A DNA stretch of 22,383 nt, taken from an uncultured Lachnobacterium sp. (lineage in GTDB: Bacteria > Bacillota > Clostridia > Lachnospirales > Lachnospiraceae). The translations under genes and the position numbers were made by a program. How positions within the stretch are numbered: the first letter of the stretch is position 1; the number at the start of each line of letters is the position of its first letter. Shown piece by piece: positions 7,931-14,888 of the stretch. The notes beneath the pieces are model-generated. The model was not told the DNA's origin. It was given only the letters and a program-made list of their open reading frames with translations, and did no database searches. Location: contig URYB01000008.1 in the NCBI GenBank assembly GCA_900552085.1, positions 1 through 22,383 of the forward strand, read 5' to 3'.

Positions 7931-9226
7931 TTACTCTGTAAGTGAGCTGTTTAACTGCTCGTTGAATGCCTCTGTTTTCTCTTTTGCATTGTCAGCTGTA
8001 ATCTGTCCTTCTGCTCCGTGTACGAATGCATCACCGAATGGTGTAGCTGCATCCCAGTAAGCCTGCATTGGGATGATTGGCTGAGCGATTGAGCAGTTAG
8101 CTGCTACGTTTGCCATAGCGGATGCGACTGCGTCCTTAGCGATCTCATCGTTAGAAGCAAGGTTTGTATTAACAGGAGCCTGCTTTCTTAACTCAAAGTG
8201 CTTTAACTGAGCGTCTTCGCTTCCTAAGTAAGCTGCAAGTTTAACAGCAACTTCCTGGTTTGCACAGTTAGAGTTTACACCAACAGCCTTAGATCCAAGG
8301 AAAGCCTTAAGCTGGCAATCAGTTCCATCAACCTTGATTGTAGGAAGAGCTGCAACACCAACGTTCTCCTCACCAAGGTTCTCAACTACTGCATCATAGT
8401 TCCAGTTACCATTGAAGTAAGCGTTTACGGAACCATCCTTTAATCCAGCAAGACCAAGAGATCCATTGTTGCTGTCCATTACGAAGTTCTTGTTGTTGAA
8501 TAAGTCAACAATGTACTTTGTTACTGCTACAGCGTTGTCTCCGCCGAAGTCAAATCCCTTAGATGCATCTGTACCATCACCGTAGATTGTACATCCGTTT
8601 GCTGCATAGAAGGAAGCCATATACCAACCATTGTCGATTGGGAAGGAAACTTTTCCTTTCTCAAGCATTGTATCTAAGCTCTTAACATCATCTTCAGAGA
8701 AAACTCTCTTATCATAGTACATGAACCATGTATTTGATGTATAAGGTACACCGTAGATATCTCCGTTGTATGTAACAGTTGCTGCCATAGCTTCTGAGTT
8801 AGAAGACTTAACATATTCTGCTACATCTCCACCGAGCTTTGTAAGTGCGCCAGCGTCAACTAAGTCAGCGATCTGGTCATTTGCATATAAGAATACATCT
8901 GCAGCACTTGCTGGATCCTGTAATACAGTATCCTTAGCATCGGACTCTGAACATGTTACATAATCAAATGTAATGTTCCACTCTGGATGCTCATCGTTAA
9001 ATGCCTCACACTCTGTCTTTAACCATGCTCCCTGTGCATCATCGAGGTCCTCAGAAGGTCCCATAACTGTAAGTTTTACGTCCTGAGTCTCAACCTGTGT
9101 ATCACCGCTTGCGCTTGCTGATCCACTCTGTGTGTCATTTGTTTTTCCATTGTCGCTGCCACATCCAGCAAACATAGTAGCTGTCATTGCTGCAACGAGC
9201 ATTGCTGATAATACTTTCTTTTTCAT
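7931..9226 (-). CDS. malE: Maltodextrin-binding lipoprotein of ABC transporter (solute-binding family 1)
   Basis: 431 residues. The signal peptide ends in the lipobox MFAGC (Cys22), followed by a Ser/Gly/Thr-rich linker (to about residue 48) and a two-lobed binding domain beginning VKLTVMGPSED. The pattern KAFLGSKAVGVNS (about 298-310) and a late CSIAQPIIPMQAYWDA stretch are typical of the maltose/maltodextrin-binding group. It captures the sugar outside the membrane for MalFG. The start is supported by AGGAGAGG. Gene order places it second after malQ and before the stem-loop and permeases. No ATPase gene is present, so a shared MsmX-type ATPase encoded elsewhere is expected. Exact ligand is inferred from the neighbours. 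Confidence 0.92.
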   Translation of the reverse strand: MKKKVLSAMLVAAMTATMFAGCGSDNGKTNDTQSGSASASGDTQVETQDVKLTVMGPSEDLDDAQGAWLKTECEAFNDEHPEWNITFDYVTCSESDAKDTVLQDPASAADVFLYANDQIADLVDAGALTKLGGDVAEYVKSSNSEAMAATVTYNGDIYGVPYTSNTWFMYYDKRVFSEDDVKSLDTMLEKGKVSFPIDNGWYMASFYAANGCTIYGDGTDASKGFDFGGDNAVAVTKYIVDLFNNKNFVMDSNNGSLGLAGLKDGSVNAYFNGNWNYDAVVENLGEENVGVAALPTIKVDGTDCQLKAFLGSKAVGVNSNCANQEVAVKLAAYLGSEDAQLKHFELRKQAPVNTNLASNDEIAKDAVASAMANVAANCSIAQPIIPMQAYWDAATPFGDAFVHGAEGQITADNAKEKTEAFNEQLNSSLTE

Positions 9227-9300
9227 TGTCTTCCTCTCCTTTTTTTAATGATAAGTCAAAAGTATATATAAAACGCCCTCCGCGCCTTATATCGATATGT

Positions 9301-9318
9301 AAGAATCTGTCGATTCTT
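9301..9318 (-). other. Small hairpin at the malQ stop codon
   Basis: AAGAATC-4 nt-GATTCTT inverted repeat overlapping the malQ stop. No U-run follows. The rest of the 90-bp malQ to malE gap contains a TATATCGATAT palindrome and no convincing promoter, so malE is probably cotranscribed with malQ. Confidence 0.4.
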
Positions 9319-10813
9319 ATCTGCGGTACACAGCCGCAAGATTGCGGATCCATGCACGTCTTCCTGCTTCCAGCTGTTCTTTGCTCAGCCTCCATCGCCA
9401 GTTGTAACCCACCGTTGCCGGCTGGTTCATTCTTGCTTCGTTTCCCAGCTTCAGGAAATCCTGCATCTGAATAATCGCAATATCTGCAATACTTGCATAT
9501 GCACATCGGATCAATCCATCAACGATTCCCCCTCTGTCTTTGATATTGAGATATTCATAAAGATAAGCCAGTTCATATTCTGTCTTATTTCTAAAATATC
9601 CAACGATTGTCTCGTTGTCATGGGTTCCGGCATACACAACCATGTGTGGATCCGGATAATTGTGTGGCAGATGTTCATTGGCGGTATCGCCATCAAACGC
9701 GAACATCAATACCTTTGTTCCATACCAGCCTGTCTTAGATAAGAGTTTCTTCACTCCTGGTATCAAAGCTTTGCCTCCAAGCTCATCGGCAATCACCAGC
9801 GTTCCATCTAATACAGAATTAATTGCGTCCACCAGTTTTCTTCCTGGTCCTTTCATCCACTTGCCAGCAGATGTATCTTCTGCGTTTCTCGGAACCATGT
9901 AATTCTTTACGAATCCGGTAAAGTGATCAATGCGAATAATATTAAACAATTTTGCATTCATTGCTATTCGCTTTTTCCACCAGCTGAACCCATCTGTTTC
10001 CATAACCTTCCAGTCATATAACGGATTTCCCCAAATCTGACCGGTTTCAGAAAACTTATCCGGAACTGCTGCTGCAACATACGTTGGCTCTCCATCCTCG
10101 TCCAATCGGAACTGTTCCGGGTGCATCCATACATCCGCGCTGTCCAGACCGATAAAAAAAGAGATATCTCCAATCAGTTGGACACCTTTTGTATTGGCAT
10201 ATTCCCTAAGTCTTGACCACTGTTCAAAGAACTTGTATTGGCAAAACACCCAAAACCTGATGTTATTATACAATGCTTTTCGGCATTTTGCAAGCGCAAC
10301 CGGTTGCTTTTTTTTAATTTCTTCCGGCCATTCCTGCCAACGCTCATTCCCATTGGTTTCTTTCAGTGCCATAAACAAGCCGTAATCTTCGATCCAATCT
10401 GCGTTTTCTTTCAAAAATGCCTGATATCCGGAACCACTTTCGTCAAAACGTTCAAACGCTTTGTGCAATACCCGGAACCGATTATCAAACAACGTTGCAT
10501 AATCAATGGCCGATTCATCTGAGCCCCAGTTATAACAACTGATTTCCTCCTTTGTCAGCAAGCCATCTTCGATGAGTTCATCCAAATCAATCAAATATGG
10601 GCTTCCTGCAAAGGCTGACATTGTCTGATACGGGCTGTCGCCATAACTTGTAGGACCAACCGGAAGTATCTGCCAGTATTTCTGCTTCAAATCTACCAAA
10701 AGGTCAACAAACTGTCTGGCTGCATCTCCCAAAGTACCAATACCGTACGGCGACGGAAGACTTGATACTGCAAGGAGAATTCCCGAACCTCTGGTTGCTT
10801 CTTGTACCTCCAA
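9317..10813 (-). CDS. malQ: 4-alpha-glucanotransferase (amylomaltase), GH77
   Basis: 498 residues, normal for GH77. It moves alpha-1,4-glucan segments between maltodextrins in the cytoplasm, releasing glucose. Seen: SSLPSPYGIGTLGD (17-30), GPTSYGDSPYQ (53-63), RIDHFTGF with nucleophile Asp296, LPHNYPDPH (382-390) and GTHDNE with Asp399. The acid/base region, normally AEDLG, reads ADELG here (342-346), so Glu and Asp are swapped. The start is TTG: an in-frame TAA lies two codons upstream, GGGGAG lies 6 nt before the TTG, and no other start near the GGAGG just inside the gene fits. It is first in the operon, behind a promoter at 10920-10948 and LacI-type palindromes. Confidence 0.94.
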   Translation of the reverse strand: MEVQEATRGSGILLAVSSLPSPYGIGTLGDAARQFVDLLVDLKQKYWQILPVGPTSYGDSPYQTMSAFAGSPYLIDLDELIEDGLLTKEEISCYNWGSDESAIDYATLFDNRFRVLHKAFERFDESGSGYQAFLKENADWIEDYGLFMALKETNGNERWQEWPEEIKKKQPVALAKCRKALYNNIRFWVFCQYKFFEQWSRLREYANTKGVQLIGDISFFIGLDSADVWMHPEQFRLDEDGEPTYVAAAVPDKFSETGQIWGNPLYDWKVMETDGFSWWKKRIAMNAKLFNIIRIDHFTGFVKNYMVPRNAEDTSAGKWMKGPGRKLVDAINSVLDGTLVIADELGGKALIPGVKKLLSKTGWYGTKVLMFAFDGDTANEHLPHNYPDPHMVVYAGTHDNETIVGYFRNKTEYELAYLYEYLNIKDRGGIVDGLIRCAYASIADIAIIQMQDFLKLGNEARMNQPATVGYNWRWRLSKEQLEAGRRAWIRNLAAVYRR

Positions 10814-10834
10814 TTCTTACTCCCCACCTTGTCT

Positions 10835-10908
10835 CACGAACGTTTTCTATTTATTTCATCATACTCCCCTATGCGAAAACACTCCGAAAACCGTTTCGTG
10901 TTTTTTCG
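10835..10908. promoter_or_regulatory. Candidate LacI-family operators in the malQ leader
   Basis: CGAAAACCGTTTCG at 10885-10898 has inverted CGAAA/TTTCG arms and resembles LacI/CcpA-type operators. It is flanked by CGAAAACAC (10874-10882) and its near complement ending TTTTTTCG (10908). A further ACGAACGTTTTC lies at 10836-10847. They lie downstream of the promoter, where a bound repressor would block elongation. Binding by the divergent regulator is inference. Confidence 0.5.
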
Positions 10909-10919
10909 TATCTAAGCTT

Positions 10920-10948
10920 AGATTAGAATCTGAGTAGCATTTTGTCAA
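10920..10948 (-). promoter_or_regulatory. Promoter of the malQ-malE-malF-malG-amylase operon
   Basis: TTGACA (10943-10948) and TAATCT (10920-10925) on the minus strand, 17-bp spacer. The leader to the TTG start is about 100 nt. A perfect 14-bp palindrome, ATCTAAGCTTAGAT (10910-10923), overlaps the -10 box and likely start point. Confidence 0.7.
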
Positions 10949-11063
10949 CGATTTCTGGTACTTCCGAATCATTTTTTCCGTTTTCAACGTATTTGTTTGT
11001 ATAATTTTGTGCATTTTCACAAGAACATTCATGGAATGTTTCGAAAATATTTTATTGAAACAT

Positions 11064-11092
11064 TTGCAATGGTTTACAACAATGGATATAAT
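11064..11092 (+). promoter_or_regulatory. Promoter of the LacI-family regulator gene
   Basis: TTGCAA (11064-11069) and a consensus TATAAT (11087-11092) with a 17-bp spacer. Just upstream lie a 17-bp dyad, AACATTCATGGAATGTT (11024-11040), and spaced arms AATGTTTC (11035-11042) and GAAACATT (11057-11064), the latter touching the -35 box. These may be autoregulatory sites. Confidence 0.8.
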
Positions 11093-11135
11093 ACTATTTG
11101 AAAGTTACAAACACATATAAAATAAGGAGAAACAA

Positions 11136-12134
11136 ATGGCAACGATTAAAGATATTGCGAATCGTCTCGGTGTATCCGTCAGCACTGTTTCCAAAGGATT
11201 AAATGGTGCCAGTGATATCAGCGATGAATTGCGACAGATTGTTTTAGATACCGCCGTAGAAATGGGATATTCCACAAAGCGTTCCAAAAAAGAAGAAAAT
11301 CGCAAACTTTGTATTTTTATAGAGAATATGTCTTACCAGTCAATTGATGAATTCGGTTATGATCTGGTACTCGGATTTAAGCAGAATGCGTTTCGCCACA
11401 AATGGGATGTACATATCGTACCAGTCACCCCAGCATTTCAGGAAGAAGAAAAATATGACACTTATTTATTAAAAAATGGCTATTGCGGAGCTTTTCTCAT
11501 GGGATTTGCTTTACACGACGAATGGATGAAGCAGTTAGAAGATACGACCATGCCAACGGTCCTGTTAGATAACTTTATCGAAAACAATCCAAATGTGTGT
11601 TATATCGGTACAGACAGTTATGAAGGTATTTCCATGGCTGTCAATCATCTTTACACACTCGGCCACAAAAACATTGCATTTTTGAATGGTTCTTTATATT
11701 CCATGGTTTCTGACCAGCGTCAGGAAGCATTCGAAAATGCCATGCGCAAATTAGATCTGCCAGTCCGTGAAGACCTGATGGCCCACGGATATTATGTATC
11801 TGACAGTGCCAAGTATCATGTACCGGGTTTTCTTGCTGCAGGAGCTACCGCAATCATGTGTGGTAATGACCTGATTGCCAAGGGTGTCATTGACGAATGT
11901 ACGCAGCGCGGTTTCCGTGTTCCGGAAGATATCAGTGTGGTTGGATTTGATGATCTGTCCATCGCAGCGACTTTCGATCCGCCCCTTACTACAATCCGCC
12001 AGGAACGAAATGAAATCGGAAAATGTGCTTATGTAATTTTAAATTCTCTGATTCATCATATTTCCATCAGCAAGACATTACTTCGTCCGAAGCTGATCGA
12101 ACGCGAATCTACCGCCCGCAGAATCAAAAAGTAG
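11136..12134 (+). CDS. LacI-family transcriptional regulator, probable maltodextrin repressor
   Basis: 332 residues. N-terminal helix-turn-helix ATIKDIANRLGVSVSTVSKG (2-21) with the family hinge region, followed by a periplasmic-binding-protein-like effector domain (about 60-330) containing GTDSYEG (157-163), GHKNIAFLNG (175-184) and VPEDISVVGFDD (about 263-274). Placed divergently from the malQ operon and so its likely local regulator, comparable to MalR; a role as CcpA is less likely because of this context. The Shine-Dalgarno AAGGAG is well placed. It is the only gene on the plus strand in the window. It ends in a long stem-loop terminator. Confidence 0.93.
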   Translation: MATIKDIANRLGVSVSTVSKGLNGASDISDELRQIVLDTAVEMGYSTKRSKKEENRKLCIFIENMSYQSIDEFGYDLVLGFKQNAFRHKWDVHIVPVTPAFQEEEKYDTYLLKNGYCGAFLMGFALHDEWMKQLEDTTMPTVLLDNFIENNPNVCYIGTDSYEGISMAVNHLYTLGHKNIAFLNGSLYSMVSDQRQEAFENAMRKLDLPVREDLMAHGYYVSDSAKYHVPGFLAAGATAIMCGNDLIAKGVIDECTQRGFRVPEDISVVGFDDLSIAATFDPPLTTIRQERNEIGKCAYVILNSLIHHISISKTLLRPKLIERESTARRIKK

Positions 12135-12140
12135 TTACAA

Positions 12141-12190
12141 AAAAGAGTCCATGCATTGTGATATGATATCACTTTGCATGAACTCTTTTT
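12141..12190 (+). terminator. Intrinsic terminator of the regulator gene, probably bidirectional
   Basis: AAAAGAGT and CATGCA arms pair with TGCATG and ACTCTTTTT, with an inner GTGATAT/ATATCAC stem. The A-run on the left and T-run on the right suit termination from both the regulator (plus) and the ketopantoate-reductase gene (minus), which converge here. Confidence 0.85.
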
Positions 12191-12226
12191 CTGATTAAAG
12201 GGTCAGAAAGTATCATCGATGCACGC

Positions 12227-13183
12227 TTACTTCGACCATGTAATCTTTTCATTTTCCCCACTGTAATCAAATTTTCCATCATTTTTTTCTTCCAGTGCTT
12301 TTATCATATGATAGGTAAATGTATTATAGGGCATCGGAATCCCCAATTTCTCCCCCATTCGCATCAATGCCCCGGAAAACATATCAATTTCTGTATGTCG
12401 CCCTGCATCCAGATCCTGCAGTGTCGAATATCGTGCCGACGCCGGAACCGCGCTTCCGCGCCCGGAGGAAGCATCTGCCTTACTGATATCGATGCCTTTT
12501 GCCGCCGCAACCGCGTCCAGCTCCCTGCGCAGTCCATCACTGATTGCCTTCATGTGCACACTGTCCTGATAGCATCCAACACCTGCCCCCAGAATTGCCT
12601 GTGGCAGATTGTTACATACATTCAGCCGGAACTTGCTCCACATTTCTTCGCGGATATACGCTGTCGCACGATAATGTATTCCTGTGCCCTCAAAAAGTGT
12701 TTCAATCGCCTGCACGCGCTCACTGTCAAACGGTGCAGCCAGTTCCCCGAATATAATTCCGATCGTTGTCTCCGGATCAAAGAAATATCCCTTATCTTCC
12801 TTGTGCGATGCGACTTTGATTACCGAACGAATTACCTGCACATCTCCAATTCTTTCGGCAATCAATTCTTCGCTGTCAACTCCGTTCATAAGACTCATGA
12901 CCGTCGTGTTCTCTTCCACAATGGTGCCGATACTGTCCATCGCTCCCGGCAATGCATGATATTTTAACGCCACTACCAGCAGATCTGTGCCTTTTGCCTC
13001 CTGTGGGGTCCACACTTTCGGGTAATACATCACATGATTTATCTGACAACCATTCTTCAGTCTCTGCGCGCGCTCTCCCTCTGCCACTACACCCAACTCG
13101 ATGTCGTCGCGTTGAGAAAGTCCCCAGATTACATAAGAGCCAACAGCTCCTGCGCCAAGAACTGCAACTTTGTTTATTTTCAT
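12227..13183 (-). CDS. panE: Ketopantoate reductase family protein (PanE/ApbA)
   Basis: 318 residues from the ATG at 13183. The frame extends upstream to 13291, but only this start has AAGGAGA at the right distance, and the upstream codons run through the tRNA terminator. The N-terminal Rossmann loop GAGAVGS (10-16), the central MNGVDSEE, the KFRLNVCNN stretch and the late TEIDMFSGALM motif match the family, which reduces 2-dehydropantoate to pantoate with NADPH for pantothenate/CoA synthesis. Many family members act on other substrates and there are no other pantothenate genes nearby, so the role is probable, not certain. It lies directly downstream of tRNA-Tyr and its terminator; I see no strong promoter in between. 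Confidence 0.82.
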   Translation of the reverse strand: MKINKVAVLGAGAVGSYVIWGLSQRDDIELGVVAEGERAQRLKNGCQINHVMYYPKVWTPQEAKGTDLLVVALKYHALPGAMDSIGTIVEENTTVMSLMNGVDSEELIAERIGDVQVIRSVIKVASHKEDKGYFFDPETTIGIIFGELAAPFDSERVQAIETLFEGTGIHYRATAYIREEMWSKFRLNVCNNLPQAILGAGVGCYQDSVHMKAISDGLRRELDAVAAAKGIDISKADASSGRGSAVPASARYSTLQDLDAGRHTEIDMFSGALMRMGEKLGIPMPYNTFTYHMIKALEEKNDGKFDYSGENEKITWSK

Positions 13184-13256
13184 TTCGCCATCTCCTTTTA
13201 CTTGACTAAGCATGCTTTTGCCAAATAGGGAATTCCAAAGCTTTTTCCCACTTAGC

Positions 13257-13284
13257 AAAAAGACACATGCCTTCGCATGTGTCT
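13257..13284 (-). terminator. Terminator of tRNA-Tyr
   Basis: AGACACATGC (13261-13270) pairs perfectly with GCATGTGTCT (13275-13284), 4-nt loop, followed on the minus strand by TTTTT. It begins 6 nt after the tRNA 3' end. Confidence 0.9.
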
Positions 13285-13290
13285 CATTCA

Positions 13291-13372
13291 TGGGCAGAGG
13301 TGGATTCGAACCACCGAAGCAATTTGCAGCAGATTTACAGTCTGTCCCCTTTGGCCACTCGGGAATCTGCCC
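13291..13372 (-). tRNA. tRNA-Tyr (anticodon GTA)
   Basis: 82 nt on the minus strand. Acceptor stem GGGCAGA pairs with TCTGCCC, with discriminator A at 13291. The D-arm CCC/GGG, anticodon loop CTGTAAA with GTA, a long class II variable arm (TGCAAATTGC region) and T-arm GGTGG-TTCGAAT-CCACC are all present. Bacterial tRNA-Tyr is a class II tRNA, so the long variable arm fits. The CCA end is not encoded. Confidence 0.96.
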
Positions 13373-13410
13373 ATCTTGATCAAAATATAAAATTATCCTG
13401 ACAAGGAAGA

Positions 13411-13439
13411 ATTATACCATAGCATGTTTTGCTTGGCAA
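13411..13439 (-). promoter_or_regulatory. Promoter of tRNA-Tyr
   Basis: TTGCCA (13434-13439) and TATAAT (13411-13416) on the minus strand with a 17-bp spacer, about 40 bp before the mature 5' end. It also explains why no terminator was needed after the preceding protein gene: none is visible there. Confidence 0.85.
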
Positions 13440-13470
13440 CCCTATTTCCTCATATTTTCGAGTATTTTGA

Positions 13471-14265
13471 CTACTTGTTTTCCTCAGGATCAAATATTTC
13501 AAATTCACTTGTTATTGTTCCTGTATAATTTCCAATTCCCTTAATAATGATCTGTGAGGTTCCTGCTTTGTCGTTATTTTTATATGTTACTGTATATTGC
13601 TTTCCTTCTTTATTAAAATTACCAGCTCTGCCAACCCAACATATCATATCGGCAGAATCTAATATATTCGGATTCTTTTCTGTCAATCGCAACTCTGCTG
13701 TTTTGATACCCTGTTTTGATTTCTCCCCTGCCGGGAAAAAATACATGGATGGTGATACATATATTATATTATTATACAACGAACCATTGATTGTCACGCG
13801 ATACGCCATTCTTCCATTTGTCACTTTTTCACGAGTATCATCAGAATCGTCTCTCTGTCCATTCGTATATATTGCGCATGCGCTTTCCATGTATACATTT
13901 CCCGTTCTATCATCAACATAAGGCTTACAAATAACAGTATACGACAAATTATCCATTCTCCCCTGGCAATGTCTTATGCCTTCTTTTCGAAACCAGGTTT
14001 CCGGCACTCCATACTTTCTGGCAATTTCTGGATAATGATAGTAACACTCTGTCTTCAATTTCCCCTGTGCGTCCGGTTTCTGGTAAGTTAACCACGAATC
14101 CCATCCCTCATCCAAATTCTCCTTCTCTGTTGCTTCAATCTTTTCTTCCATATTTCTTGCAATAGAATTTGCCAGATATCCATGTTTCATACTATGTCGC
14201 AATCCGCAAAAAACTGCCACAAGGCATAACACAATCAATACACGCTTAATTTTTTTGTTTTTCAT
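13471..14265 (-). CDS. Membrane-anchored or secreted protein with C-terminal Ig-like module, under c-di-GMP riboswitch
   Basis: 264 residues, no enzyme family recognised. A single hydrophobic N-terminal segment (about 8-22), preceded by KNKKIKR, acts as signal or anchor, and the rest would be extracytoplasmic. The C-terminal part, QYTVTYKNNDKAGTSQ, followed by IIIKGIGNYTGTITSEFEI, matches the repeat-like Ig-fold module common in surface proteins of gut Clostridia. The middle (about 60-200) is Tyr-rich with several Cys residues and is not recognised. The start is fixed by AAGGAGACC. Upstream lie a consensus promoter and a c-di-GMP-I riboswitch with terminator, so it probably belongs to the motile/sessile switch. 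An adhesion or matrix role is inference. Confidence 0.8.
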   Translation of the reverse strand: MKNKKIKRVLIVLCLVAVFCGLRHSMKHGYLANSIARNMEEKIEATEKENLDEGWDSWLTYQKPDAQGKLKTECYYHYPEIARKYGVPETWFRKEGIRHCQGRMDNLSYTVICKPYVDDRTGNVYMESACAIYTNGQRDDSDDTREKVTNGRMAYRVTINGSLYNNIIYVSPSMYFFPAGEKSKQGIKTAELRLTEKNPNILDSADMICWVGRAGNFNKEGKQYTVTYKNNDKAGTSQIIIKGIGNYTGTITSEFEIFDPEENK

Positions 14266-14290
14266 AGCTGGTCTCCTTCAAATTGAATAT

Positions 14291-14326
14291 CAGCCCATGC
14301 ATAATTTGCTTTCAGCAAATGGGCTG
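14291..14326 (-). other. Leader stem-loop downstream of the riboswitch terminator
   Basis: On the minus strand CAGCCCAT...ATGGGCTG closes an inner TTGCT-gaa-AGCAA hairpin, about 20 nt before the Shine-Dalgarno of the anchored protein. There is no U-run, so it is not a terminator; it may stabilise mRNA or affect ribosome access. Confidence 0.5.
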
Positions 14327-14363
14327 ACACTATCACTAAGTACATCGTGTATACCTCTATATA

Positions 14364-14468
14364 ATAAAAAAGCTGCAACAAAAATTGTTGCAGTCGATCT
14401 ACTATACTCACTCCCCAGCTTAAGGCATCTAACTTTGCGTCCTTACGTTTCCATAAGTTTGCCATATG
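14364..14468 (-). ncRNA. c-di-GMP-I (GEMM) riboswitch with intrinsic terminator
   Basis: On the minus strand the conserved GGCAAAC (14457-14463) is followed by a 6-bp P2 stem CTTATG-GAAA-CGTAAG (14442-14457) with GAAA tetraloop, then GGACGCAAAG (14433-14442), the hallmark of this class. P3 carries an 11-nt tetraloop receptor, CTTAAG (14419-14424) with TATAG (14402-14406); relative to the usual CCTAAG/TATGG one C-G pair is replaced by T-A on both sides. AGTT/GACT and GAT/ATC pairs close P3. Directly after, CTGCAACAA-aaa-TTGTTGCAG (14373-14393) plus T6 forms a terminator whose first arm overlaps the aptamer 3' end. P1 is not resolved by eye, and whether ligand turns the gene on or off cannot be read. 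Confidence 0.88.
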
Positions 14469-14473
14469 TTAAA

Positions 14474-14502
14474 AGAATATCATTTCCTCAATGCAAAGTC
14501 AA
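14474..14502 (-). promoter_or_regulatory. Promoter of the riboswitch-controlled gene
   Basis: TTGACT (14497-14502) and TATTCT (14474-14479) on the minus strand with a 17-bp spacer. The predicted start lies only a few nucleotides before the conserved GGCAAAC, so the aptamer is at the very 5' end of the RNA. Confidence 0.8.
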
Positions 14503-14534
14503 CTATAATACTATTATCGTAATCTCCAAAAAAG

Positions 14535-14716
14535 CAAAGTAAAAAAGACAGCCTCGATCGCTGTCTTTTTAGGAGAAGGTATTTTTACTATGGGGTATAG
14601 CAAAAACTATATAATGTATTGGGGGGTTTTTACGGTTATTATAATAGCATGGGATACGAAATAAGTGTGCACAAACCTCACAATTTTTTCGTATTTTTTC
14701 TGTACATATTGTACAG
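14535..14716 (-). repeat. Tandem duplication unit A (small RNA plus promoter and upstream dyad)
   Basis: Direct repeat of 14889-15072 with an offset of 354-356 bp. Conserved blocks on the minus strand, from upstream to downstream: dyad CTGTACATATTGTACAG (14700-14716), palindrome TGTGCACA with following CTTAT (14661-14673), TATTATAAT, RNA body, terminator and TTTTTTACTTTG. The spacers between the first three blocks have diverged but keep their length. Confidence 0.85.
14541..14632 (-). ncRNA. Putative small RNA, copy A of a tandem pair
   Basis: Predicted RNA of about 90 nt on the minus strand, starting near 14632 after TATTATAAT (14638-14646) and ending at the hairpin GACAGC-GATCGAG-GCTGTC followed by TTTTTT. 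The body has a TATAG/CTATA hairpin and three C-rich single-stranded stretches: CCCCCC, ACCCC and ACCTTCTCC. The last is complementary to Shine-Dalgarno sequences. It is almost identical to copy B. I do not recognise the RNA family. Only sequence conservation and promoter/terminator logic support it; expression is not shown. Confidence 0.65.
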
Positions 14717-14888
14717 TGGCAAAATCACTGTTTTTCGATAAAACGTTTAAAAATATACAACTGCGCAATCGTTTTCTCAATTTTTTTTGAATCTGGTCAT
14801 TTTCCCATGTTTTTGGCATATTATTGCTTCCCGTTTTTCCTGTTATCCCACCGGATTCCTATGATTCCGGCATTTGGAAAGTTTTTTA

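Noticed and set aside
13184..13291. N-terminal extension of the ketopantoate-reductase frame
   Set aside because: It reads through the tRNA terminator and has no ribosome site; the ATG at 13183 has one.
14262..14465. 67-codon minus-strand frame overlapping the start of the anchored protein
   Set aside because: It consists of the c-di-GMP riboswitch, its terminator and the leader, and lacks a Shine-Dalgarno.
14700..14716. CTGT...ACAG as a LexA (SOS) box
   Set aside because: Spacing is N9 where the proteobacterial box has N8, and Firmicutes use a GAAC-N4-GTTC type site.
14607..14819. 70-codon minus-strand frame across the small-RNA copy A upstream region
   Set aside because: It runs through the conserved dyad and promoter elements, has no convincing ribosome site, and copy B has no matching frame; it may be chance in AT-rich sequence.
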